Of a stretch of DNA of 6,764 nucleotides, positions 1 to 5,821 are shown in pieces; position 1 is the first letter of the stretch; each line of letters starts with the position of its first letter. Below the pieces are notes generated by a model, which saw nothing but the letters and a program-made list of their open reading frames with translations, made no database searches and was not told the origin of the DNA. Both the position numbers and the translations under genes were made by a program. The DNA is taken from positions 1 to 6,764 of the forward strand of contig JACMLK010000122.1 in assembly GCA_014379665.1 (NCBI GenBank). The letters are read 5' to 3'. The DNA comes from Saprospiraceae bacterium (GTDB taxonomy: Bacteria; Bacteroidota; Bacteroidia; Chitinophagales; Saprospiraceae).

Positions 1-63
1 AAATATAATTCCACTTATATTTACCAAAAGAATATCGTTTTGGATATGGAAAGGAATTATTAA
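1..63 (+). CDS. Possible C-terminal tail of an upstream gene (partial)
   Basis: Frame 1 is open from the window edge to a TAA at 61-63 and would encode about 20 residues ending in DMERNY. If real, it is the end of a gene beginning outside the window and lies 24 bases before the next CDS, which would suggest co-transcription. The piece is too short to assign to a family. Frame 2 is also open here, to a TAG at 104-106, so the choice of frame is an inference from spacing and a plausible ending. Confidence 0.3.
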   Translation, partial: KYNSTYIYQKNIVLDMERNY

Positions 64-87
64 TGGTAAAATGAATAAATTTTTTAT

Positions 88-747
88 ATGTATCATAAGT
101 TTATAGCCATACTGTTATTCACTGTATTTAGCCAGCATCTCGTCGTGGGTCAGCATAAAAATGACCTGATCAAGGTAGTACAGTTTTCCGGTATGGTATT
201 TTATGAAGATGATAACGGTCAGCCTGCGCCTCTGCCATATACCAATGTAGCAGTGATGGGAACCAGCCGTGGGGCAGCGGCAGATATGGACGGTTTCTTT
301 TCGTTTGTGGCATTAGCCGGTGAGACCGTTGTTTTTTCCAGAATAGGATTTAAAACAGTAGAGATAAAAATACCTGATACCCTGGTTTCTGACCAATACA
401 AATGGATTCAGATCATGACTGAAGATAATATCCTGCTACCGGAAGCAATCATTATGCCCTGGCCAAGTAAAGAACACTTTAAACAGGAGTTTTTAGCCAT
501 TGACATTTCAGATGAATTGCGTGAAAATGCAGAAGTAAATCTGGCCGAAGAAAAAATGAAAGAGATACGTCATTCTGTCCCCGTAGATGGAAGGGAAACG
601 ACCAGCATTGTCATCAAACAACAGGCGACTGACTATGTATATACAGGTCAGACCAAACCTCAGAATATTTTCAATCCACTGGCATGGAAAAAATTTATTG
701 ATGCCTGGAGAAGAGGAGATTTCAAGAAAAAGGATAAAACTAAATAG
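88..747 (+). CDS. Secreted protein with a carboxypeptidase-regulatory-like domain
   Basis: The 219-residue product starts with a probable signal peptide: a short basic N-terminus, a hydrophobic run at about residues 5-14, and possible cleavage near VVG-Q (residues 19-22). Residues of about 30-112 look like a CarboxypepD_reg-like beta-sandwich. The visible signs are a PYTNVAVMGT strand (50-59), a turn with D66, D68 and G69 followed by FFSF, and an FSRIGFKT strand (83-90). In Bacteroidota this fold often precedes TonB-receptor barrels, but here no plug or barrel follows. The C-terminal half, about 100 residues, is charged and ends in a lysine-rich tail. The protein is therefore probably periplasmic or attached to the envelope, with unknown function. 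The in-frame stop at 76-78 rules out an earlier start in this frame. An ATG at 71 in another frame reads only 11 codons, and one extra T in the T-run at 80-85 would join the two. Confidence 0.8.
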   Translation: MYHKFIAILLFTVFSQHLVVGQHKNDLIKVVQFSGMVFYEDDNGQPAPLPYTNVAVMGTSRGAAADMDGFFSFVALAGETVVFSRIGFKTVEIKIPDTLVSDQYKWIQIMTEDNILLPEAIIMPWPSKEHFKQEFLAIDISDELRENAEVNLAEEKMKEIRHSVPVDGRETTSIVIKQQATDYVYTGQTKPQNIFNPLAWKKFIDAWRRGDFKKKDKTK

Positions 748-914
748 TACATTTAATTAGTCATTTCATAAAATTCTCCTTTACCGTTTCTCAATGTCTA
801 AGCATTCAAAATAGACTCAGGTTGTTTAATGGTGTATCCTAACTTAAATCTGATAAATTATGCGGGTAAATAATTAACTTTGCGCACCTAAGCATCGTCA
901 GTACAATTTATGTT
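748..914 (+). other. Intergenic region before metF
   Basis: These 167 bases contain a -7 promoter match near the metF end and little else. The best local inverted repeat is GTCTA (796-800) with TAGAC (812-816), separated by 11 bases. That is too weak to call a terminator. With the -7 box at 875-882, the metF leader would be only about 25 nt, which leaves no room for a transcribed SAM-type riboswitch. Confidence 0.5.
875..882 (+). promoter_or_regulatory. Bacteroidota-type -7 promoter box for metF
   Basis: TAACTTTG matches the TAnnTTTG -7 element recognised by the Bacteroidota primary sigma factor. It lies 32 bases before the metF ATG. I see no clear TTTG-like -33 element about 20 bases upstream, so the call rests on the -7 match and its position. 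Confidence 0.6.
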
Positions 915-1865
915 ATGAAAATCACAGAATATATCGCAAAATCGAAAGGTGAAACTATGGTTTCGTTTGAGGTATTACCCCCTCTGAAAGGAGGAAGTAT
1001 GGCAGATATATTTAATACTTTGGATCGGTTGATGGAATTTAAGCCACCTTTTATTGATGTCACCTATCATCGCGAAGAGTATGTGTATAATAAAAGACCA
1101 AGTGGATATTATGAAAAAACAGCTATCAGGAAACGACCGGGAACTGTTGGTATCTGTGCATCTATCATGCACAGGTACGGAATAGATGCTATCCCTCACC
1201 TAATTTGTGGTGGTTTTAGTGTGGAAGAAACGGAAAATGCACTCATCGATCTTAATTTCTTGGGTTTGAATAATGTGCTAGCGCTGAGAGGAGATGCACG
1301 TCAGTTTGAAGATAAATTTATTCCCGAGATAAATGGGCATAAATATGCAGTAGATCTCGTAAAACAGGTCAATGACATGAACCATGGTATTTATCTGGAT
1401 TCAAATATTGAAAAGGGAACACCAACAGATTTTTGTATCGGTGTAGCCGGTTATCCTGAAAAACACTTTGAGGCTCCAAATTTTGCGGCTGACATAGAAT
1501 ATCTCAAACAAAAAATTGATGCAGGCGCCAGTTACATAGTCACTCAGATGTTTTTTGACAATAATAAATTTTTTGCATTCAGAGATGCCTGTGTGCAGGC
1601 CGGTATTCACGTACCGATCATACCCGGATTAAAACCGCTGACAAAAAAATATCAGCTTTCATCCATTCCCAGAAAGTTTTTTATCAATTTTCCGGACGAT
1701 TTGGTCAGGTTAATTCAAAAAACAGACGAAAAGGACATTGGACAATTGGGCATAGAGTGGTCAATAGCTCAATGTAAAGAATTAAAGGCAGAAGGGGCAC
1801 CTTGTCTTCATTTTTATACTATGGGCGATGTGGATACTACTTATAGAATTGTGGAAAAGATATAA
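915..1865 (+). CDS. metF: Methylenetetrahydrofolate reductase
   Basis: MetF is a cytosolic FAD enzyme that reduces 5,10-methylenetetrahydrofolate to 5-methyltetrahydrofolate, the methyl donor for methionine synthase. The 316-residue product is a single TIM-barrel domain of usual bacterial length. Visible family motifs are SFEVLPP (residues 17-23), with E19 at the position of the catalytic glutamate, and DVTYHREEY (48-56). Further along are ALRGD (123-127), whose aspartate corresponds to the FAD-contacting one, GVAGYPEKH (176-184), TQMFFD (210-215) and an IPGLKPL segment. There is no C-terminal SAM-binding regulatory domain of the eukaryotic type. The ATG at 915 is well placed behind the -7 box, whereas the ATG at 910 is out of frame and stops after two codons. 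No met genes adjoin it in this window. It converges on murI with 23 bases between the stop codons. Confidence 0.96.
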   Translation: MKITEYIAKSKGETMVSFEVLPPLKGGSMADIFNTLDRLMEFKPPFIDVTYHREEYVYNKRPSGYYEKTAIRKRPGTVGICASIMHRYGIDAIPHLICGGFSVEETENALIDLNFLGLNNVLALRGDARQFEDKFIPEINGHKYAVDLVKQVNDMNHGIYLDSNIEKGTPTDFCIGVAGYPEKHFEAPNFAADIEYLKQKIDAGASYIVTQMFFDNNKFFAFRDACVQAGIHVPIIPGLKPLTKKYQLSSIPRKFFINFPDDLVRLIQKTDEKDIGQLGIEWSIAQCKELKAEGAPCLHFYTMGDVDTTYRIVEKI

Positions 1866-1888
1866 CGGGTTTATCAACAAATATATCA

Positions 1889-2698
1889 TCAAGTCCAGAT
1901 ATGCATGGCTTCCAGTCTGATATCTTCTCCATAAAAATTTCTTGCCGTTTCTTCGAATGAAGTAGTATAATCAGATACATAAAACTGATCTTCTTTTTTT
2001 CGTTTGGGAGAAAGCATATTTTCTTTTTGCAATATGCTGATCACATCTTCTCTGACTACATCAGTTGAGTCCAGGATATCTATTTTGCCTCCATAAAATG
2101 TATTGATTTCATCTCTGATCAGCGGGTAGTGTGTGCATGCAAGCAATAATGCATCAATATCTTTCAAATCAGGGTGAGACAGATAATTCTCTATCACACT
2201 TTTGCTGATAGAACCCCGGTAGAATCCTTCTTCAATCATGGGTGCAAGTAAAGGGGTGGCAAGTTGATTGACACGGACTTTCTGATTGATAGTCTTTATT
2301 TTGTTTTTGTATATGGAGGAGTTAATGGTTGCCTTAGTGGCAATGACTCCCACGTTTTGATAGTTATGGCTGATGACAGCTTGTACAAGCGGATCTACTA
2401 CATTGACAAAAAGGGCTTTCCCTTCAAAAAAGTCCAGTAACATGTCATAGGCTGCAGAAGAAGCAGAATTACACGCTATGATGATCATTTTACAGTGCTG
2501 CTCCAGCAAAAACTTACTTATCTTGAGGCTGTAATAACGGATTGCGTCTGCTGACTTATCACCATAGGGTAAGTGCACTGTATCACCAAAGTAGATCAGT
2601 TGTTCATTTGGCAGCGCATGATGAATAGCATTAGCTACTGTCAGGCCACCAATTCCACTATCAAATATTCCTATGGGTTGATCAGATGTTGGAAGCAT
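1889..2698 (-). CDS. murI: Glutamate racemase
   Basis: MurI is a cofactor-independent cytosolic racemase that converts L- to D-glutamate for the peptidoglycan stem peptide. From the ATG at 2698 the product has 269 residues, normal for the family. Both halves of the active site are visible: GIFDSGIGGLTV (10-21) with D13 and S14, YFGDTVHLPYG (36-46), ACNSASSA (75-82) with catalytic C76, and LLACTHYPL (185-193) with catalytic C188 and H190. The open frame extends seven codons further upstream to a TTG, but that would run into the preceding ompH-like gene. The ATG is preferred because it lies four bases past that gene's TGA, a spacing typical of translational coupling. It is therefore the last gene of the ompH-ompH-murI unit. 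ACNS in place of the common ACNT is a mild variation. Confidence 0.96.
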   Translation of the reverse strand: MLPTSDQPIGIFDSGIGGLTVANAIHHALPNEQLIYFGDTVHLPYGDKSADAIRYYSLKISKFLLEQHCKMIIIACNSASSAAYDMLLDFFEGKALFVNVVDPLVQAVISHNYQNVGVIATKATINSSIYKNKIKTINQKVRVNQLATPLLAPMIEEGFYRGSISKSVIENYLSHPDLKDIDALLLACTHYPLIRDEINTFYGGKIDILDSTDVVREDVISILQKENMLSPKRKKEDQFYVSDYTTSFEETARNFYGEDIRLEAMHIWT

Positions 2699-2702
2699 TT
2701 GA

Positions 2703-3212
2703 TCAAAGGCTGATACCAAGTTTAGCCTTGACTAACTTGGATGCATCAGAAGCCGGATCAGCATATAACACTACCCCAATACCCGAATCGAAAATATAAA
2801 GAAATCCATTTTCGGCAGCCACATCTTTTATGGCCTTATTTACTTTATCCTGTATTGGTTTGAGCAGCTCTTCACTTTTTTGATAAATTTTTTGCTGACT
2901 TGATTTTTCAAATTCACCCAATTGACCCTCTTCCAGTTTTAATGCAGCACCTTGCTTTTCAATTTCTATTGGAGCAAGTTCACCACTGGCCTGTTTTTTC
3001 TGCAGGTCCTGATATTTTGTCTGAAGACTCAGCACCATTTCCTGACCTTTTTTCTGAAACATTGTTTTCATCACTTCGATGTCAGAATTGGCTACTTTTA
3101 CTTCAGGAAGTAAAGAAAAGATCTCCTGTGAGTTGATATAGCCAACCTTTTGGGCATTTAAAGATATAAATCCTGCAATGATGAGGATACATGTATTGAA
3201 TAATTTGTTCAT
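2703..3212 (-). CDS. OmpH/Skp-family periplasmic chaperone, second copy
   Basis: The family comprises periplasmic chaperones that hold unfolded outer-membrane proteins on the way to the Bam machinery. The 169-residue product has a signal peptide (MNKLF start, hydrophobic to about residue 18, likely cleavage at LNA-Q near 20-21). Next is the family's first strand, KVGYINSQEIF. A long Lys/Glu/Gln-rich helical arm covers about residues 38-115, and a C-terminal head contains GFLYIFDSG. Length and order match OmpH proteins. The open frame runs 16 codons upstream to a TTG at 3260, but that TTG is part of a -7 promoter box and would put extra residues before the signal peptide. The ATG at 3212 is therefore taken. 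Its sequence clearly differs from the upstream copy, so the two are old paralogues rather than a recent duplication. Assignment to the family is firm, but the client proteins are unknown. Confidence 0.92.
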   Translation of the reverse strand: MNKLFNTCILIIAGFISLNAQKVGYINSQEIFSLLPEVKVANSDIEVMKTMFQKKGQEMVLSLQTKYQDLQKKQASGELAPIEIEKQGAALKLEEGQLGEFEKSSQQKIYQKSEELLKPIQDKVNKAIKDVAAENGFLYIFDSGIGVVLYADPASDASKLVKAKLGISL

Positions 3213-3257
3213 TTTATTATTAAGTTGATTTATGTTTAAAATTAGTTTGATTAATGG

Positions 3258-3265
3258 CAAAAGTA
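3258..3265 (-). promoter_or_regulatory. Candidate internal -7 promoter box before the second ompH-like gene
   Basis: Read on the minus strand this is TACTTTTG, matching TAnnTTTG. It lies three bases beyond the TAG of the first ompH-like gene and 45 bases before the ATG of the second. It could give the second gene and murI their own transcript. No convincing -33 partner is seen, and the context is AT-rich. Confidence 0.4.
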
Positions 3266-3268
3266 GGC

Positions 3269-3790
3269 CTAATTTTTAATATTTAATCTCTTTTTAAGAT
3301 CTCCTGTTTTATCATATTCCGGATTGGTAAACAATAAGCCTGCCGATCCGCTTTTATCAAAAATGATATCAAATCCTCTGTCTGCTGCATATGATTCAAT
3401 CGCTGCAAAGACTTTTTCCTGTATAGGGGACACCATTTCCTGTCTTTTTGTAAATAACTCACCTTCAGGACCAAATTTGTTTTTTTGCAATTCCCTGACC
3501 TCGGCTTCTTTTTTGACTATTTCTTCTTCTTTTTTTGCTTTATCTTCAGCACTTAAGAGCACCTGCTCAGCCTGGAATTTATTATAAAGACTTTTAACTT
3601 TGTCAAATTCCTGTGCGATTTGTTGTCTCCACTCAGCTGATATTTTGTCTAATTCTGTTTGAGCTGACTGATAATCAGGCAAAGAAGACAATATTTCATT
3701 TATATCGACCACCGCAATTTTTTGAGCGTAAGTATTAATGAACATGCCCAAAACTAAAGTGGCTGCTAACAGAATTTTTTTTGATTTCAT
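3269..3790 (-). CDS. OmpH/Skp-family periplasmic chaperone, first copy
   Basis: The 173-residue product has a signal peptide (MKSKK, hydrophobic residues 6-18, likely cleavage at TYA-Q near 22-23). A first strand, KIAVVDINEIL, follows. A long charged helical arm spans about residues 40-115, rich in KKEEE-type stretches and expected to form the coiled-coil tentacle of Skp trimers. The C-terminal head contains GFDIIFDKSG. This is the standard OmpH layout. The start at the ATG of 3790 places the signal peptide at the N-terminus. A longer frame to a TTG at 3829 adds 13 residues and begins inside a -7 box, so it is rejected. It is the first gene of a three-gene minus-strand unit with a second ompH-like gene and murI. 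In many Bacteroidota the same pair follows bamA, but here the upstream neighbour is the divergent hutH. Confidence 0.92.
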   Translation of the reverse strand: MKSKKILLAATLVLGMFINTYAQKIAVVDINEILSSLPDYQSAQTELDKISAEWRQQIAQEFDKVKSLYNKFQAEQVLLSAEDKAKKEEEIVKKEAEVRELQKNKFGPEGELFTKRQEMVSPIQEKVFAAIESYAADRGFDIIFDKSGSAGLLFTNPEYDKTGDLKKRLNIKN

Positions 3791-3826
3791 TTTACTGGAA
3801 TTAAAGGTGTTGTTTAAAAAATTTGC

Positions 3827-3834
3827 CAAAATTA
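3827..3834 (-). promoter_or_regulatory. Bacteroidota-type -7 promoter box for the ompH-ompH-murI unit
   Basis: On the minus strand the sequence is TAATTTTG, a match to TAnnTTTG. It ends 36 bases before the ATG of the first ompH-like gene. The -33 element is not obvious. Its TTG is the false upstream start discussed for that gene. Confidence 0.55.
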
Positions 3835-3912
3835 CAATTTTCTTGTTTGTTAATATGTATTAAGACAATTTCCCTTTATGAAAAGTTACCGATACCAGTT
3901 TCTTAAGGAATT

Positions 3913-3928
3913 GTTATATCTATATAAC
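3913..3928. repeat. AT-rich palindrome, possible operator
   Basis: GTTATAT and ATATAAC are perfect 7-base arms separated by CT. The element lies about 80 bases upstream of the ompH -7 box and 150 bases upstream of the nearer hutH -7 box. No T-run of terminator type follows, so a protein-binding site is a possible reading, but AT-richness makes chance palindromes likely. Confidence 0.35.
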
Positions 3929-4039
3929 TGTCACATTATCAGTTAGATACTGCCAGACATAATTCCATTTGTCTTTACTATTTAACTATTGTTTAACGAG
4001 TGTTTATCCCTTTTTGGTATCAGGATCTTTTATTTTCCG

Positions 4040-4053
4040 GTTTGGAACCAAAC
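4040..4053. repeat. GTTTGG-AA-CCAAAC palindrome upstream of hutH
   Basis: Two perfect 6-base arms are separated by AA. The element ends 26 bases before the first hutH -7 box, close to the expected -33 region, a position suited to a regulator of hutH. This is inference from position and symmetry only. Confidence 0.4.
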
Positions 4054-4079
4054 TTTAATATTAAAATTACTTAAGTATC

Positions 4080-4087
4080 TAATTTTG
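4080..4087 (+). promoter_or_regulatory. Distal candidate -7 box for hutH
   Basis: TAATTTTG matches TAnnTTTG and lies 82 bases before the hutH ATG. It would give a leader of roughly 75 nt. It is an alternative or additional promoter to the box at 4117-4124. There is no clear -33 TTTG at normal spacing. Confidence 0.4.
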
Positions 4088-4116
4088 TTATGGCAAAAAA
4101 ATCAACGGTAAAACCT

Positions 4117-4124
4117 TACATTTG
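4117..4124 (+). promoter_or_regulatory. Proximal candidate -7 box for hutH
   Basis: TACATTTG matches TAnnTTTG and lies 45 bases before the hutH ATG, the same distance range as the boxes of the other genes here. Its terminal TTG begins the longest open frame of hutH but would lie upstream of the transcription start, so it cannot be the start codon if this promoter is used. Confidence 0.5.
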
Positions 4125-4169
4125 CCTCTCTGTTTACAACATTCCAGAAACTTTTGTCATAAATATTAT

Positions 4170-5669
4170 ATGATTCCATTCGTTATAAAAGGTTCAAAAA
4201 TTGAAGTTTCCACACTTTATAAAAAGCAGAATGAAAATTGCTCTTTGGTCCTTAGTCCTGAAATAAAGAAGGAAATAGCTGAAAACCGTACATATCTCGA
4301 GACCAGGATATCTGAGCCGGAAGCAGTCATATACGGTATCAATACAGGTTTTGGCTCACTTTGCAATATAAAAATATCAGAAGAAAATCTTGAAAAATTG
4401 CAGGAGAATCTTGTGCTTTCTCATGCTTGCGGTATGGGTGATCAGGTACCTGAAAAAATTTGCAGGCTGATTCATTTACTGAAAATTATTAATCTGTCGC
4501 ATGGACGATCAGGGGTAAGAACCGAATTAGTTGAAAAGCTTATTGAATTGTATAATGCAGGCATTACTCCTTTAATATTTCAACAGGGGTCACTCGGAGC
4601 TTCAGGAGATCTAGCTCCTTTGGCACATCTGAGTTTACCGCTGTTAGGTAAGGGAAAGGTGTATTATGAAGGGAAGATAACGGAAAGCGAAAAGGTGCTT
4701 AAAAGTGCAAACATAAAGTCTTTGAAATTAAAATCAAAGGAAGGTCTTGCCTTACTCAATGGCACTCAGTTTTCACTCGCATATGCCTGCATTATTGTAG
4801 CAGAAGCAAAAAGTATTTTTCATCTTGCCAATAGAATAGCTGCTTTATCAATGGACGCTTTTGTATGTGATATAGCACCTTTTGATCATTTAATTCATGA
4901 CATCAGGCCTCATCCGGGTCAATTGATCACAGCAGCAGAAATCTATGAGTATCTGAAAGGAAGTCAAATCAGGAAGGCTACATTAGTTAGTATACAGGAT
5001 CCATATTCATTCAGATGCGTACCACAGGTCCATGGTGCCAGTTATAGTGCTATTCTCCATGCCCTGGATGTCATCAATACGGAGATCAATTCAGTTACTG
5101 ATAATCCGAATGTTTTTCACAGAGAAGATAAAATTCTTTCAGGAGGGAACTTTCATGCCCAGCCACTGGCTTTGATTCTGGATTATCTGGCTATAGCGCT
5201 TGCAGAATTGGGCAGCATTTCAGAAAGAAGGGTATATCAATTAATAAACGGCGACAGAGGATTACCTGATTTCCTTACACGACATCCCGGACTACATTCC
5301 GGATTTATGATTGCACAATACACTGCGGCTTCTATTGTCAGTCAAAATAAACAATATTGTACCCCTGCATCAGTGGATTCGATAGTATCCAGTAAAGGAC
5401 AGGAAGACCATGTGAGCATGGCAGCCAACGCGGCTACCAAAGCATATCGCGTATTGAATAATATTAAATCCTTGCTGGCTATTGAATTATTGACCGCAGT
5501 ACAGGCTTTTGAATTTCGGAGACCTGTACAGTCTTCAGTGCCTTTAGAACAAATGATGTCGGAAGTAAGGGAAATAATACCTTTCCTTGAAGAAGATAGG
5601 CTAATGCATGATGATTTTAAAAAAGCTGAAACATTGGTTGAAAAATGGATTGTACAAGGTGTATTATAA
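4170..5669 (+). CDS. hutH: Histidine ammonia-lyase
   Basis: HutH deaminates L-histidine to urocanate and ammonia, the first step of histidine degradation, in the cytosol. The 499-residue product has the usual family length. Diagnostic parts are YGINTGFG (55-62), LSHACGMG (83-90), and GSLGASGDLAPLAH with A144-S145-G146, the triad that cyclises into the MIO electrophile. NGTQ, QDPYSFRCVPQVHG, a TDNPN turn, SGGNFHAQPLA and GQEDHVSM with E412 follow in family order. The QEDHVSM form and the SHACG segment favour histidine over tyrosine or phenylalanine lyases, although aromatic lyases share most of these motifs. The ATG at 4170 is chosen over a TTG 48 bases upstream that lies inside a -7 box. No hutU, hutI or hutG gene is visible nearby, so it appears to be a separate transcription unit. 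Confidence 0.93.
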   Translation: MIPFVIKGSKIEVSTLYKKQNENCSLVLSPEIKKEIAENRTYLETRISEPEAVIYGINTGFGSLCNIKISEENLEKLQENLVLSHACGMGDQVPEKICRLIHLLKIINLSHGRSGVRTELVEKLIELYNAGITPLIFQQGSLGASGDLAPLAHLSLPLLGKGKVYYEGKITESEKVLKSANIKSLKLKSKEGLALLNGTQFSLAYACIIVAEAKSIFHLANRIAALSMDAFVCDIAPFDHLIHDIRPHPGQLITAAEIYEYLKGSQIRKATLVSIQDPYSFRCVPQVHGASYSAILHALDVINTEINSVTDNPNVFHREDKILSGGNFHAQPLALILDYLAIALAELGSISERRVYQLINGDRGLPDFLTRHPGLHSGFMIAQYTAASIVSQNKQYCTPASVDSIVSSKGQEDHVSMAANAATKAYRVLNNIKSLLAIELLTAVQAFEFRRPVQSSVPLEQMMSEVREIIPFLEEDRLMHDDFKKAETLVEKWIVQGVL

Positions 5670-5723
5670 TTTTTTGCTGTATTTCCTTTAATATTGTCCA
5701 TCTTACTAATGGAACAACTGAAC

Positions 5724-5782
5724 GTGACTGATCATTCAAACATGCTGCATTTGAATAAAATATGCTTAATTTTGTGACTGAT
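5724..5782 (+). repeat. Pair of GTGACTGAT direct repeats at the icmF promoter
   Basis: Perfect 9-base copies lie at 5724-5732 and 5774-5782, 50 bases apart. The second begins at the last G of the -7 box and covers the expected transcription start. They could be paired binding sites for a regulator. They could also be chance. Confidence 0.3.
5767..5774 (+). promoter_or_regulatory. Bacteroidota-type -7 promoter box for the icmF-like gene
   Basis: TAATTTTG matches TAnnTTTG and lies 47 bases before the ATG. A TTTG occurs at 5750-5753, but its 13-base spacing is shorter than normal for a -33 element. The box suggests that the gene is transcribed separately from hutH. Confidence 0.55.
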
Positions 5783-5821
5783 TTTTAAGGACTCGGCTTA
5801 GCTAGTCTAAACTTAACCAAC

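Larger units (their letters stand above)
3791..4169. promoter_or_regulatory. Divergent regulatory region between ompH and hutH
   Basis: These 379 bases separate two divergently transcribed units and contain no credible gene. They hold a -7 box for the minus strand near one end, two -7 boxes for hutH near the other, and two short perfect palindromes between. More distant 7-base inverted pairs also occur: GATACCA (3891-3897) with TGGTATC (4015-4021), and AGATACT (3945-3951) with AGTATCT (4074-4080). The distant pairs could be chance in such AT-rich DNA. Confidence 0.6.

Noticed and set aside
748..914. SAM or other riboswitch upstream of metF
   Set aside because: No conserved aptamer-like pairing was seen, and the likely transcription start leaves a leader of only about 25 nt.
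1866..1888. Bidirectional terminator between metF and murI
   Set aside because: The 23-base gap has no inverted repeat with a T-run. Any terminator must overlap coding sequence or be absent.
2717..2719. TTG as an upstream start for murI
   Set aside because: It would add seven residues and overlap the ompH-like gene. The ATG four bases after that gene's stop gives the family-typical N-terminus.
3264..3271. TAGGCCTA palindrome at the end of the first ompH-like gene
   Set aside because: It has eight bases, includes the stop codon, and has no flanking symmetry. It is likely chance.
3283..3474. Minus-strand open frame of 63 codons in another frame of the first ompH-like gene
   Set aside because: The overlapping OmpH frame has a signal peptide and the full domain order, and the alternative has neither. 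There is no sign of a frameshift in the main frame.
2900..3587. Plus-strand open frames of 78 and 87 codons opposite the two ompH-like genes
   Set aside because: They are antisense to well-supported coding sequence, have no promoter or family features, and arise from the biased codon use of the coiled-coil arms.
5342..5701. Minus-strand open frame of 119 codons opposite the end of hutH
   Set aside because: It is the mirror of conserved hutH codons, its translation has no recognisable domain, and the plus-strand motifs account for this DNA.
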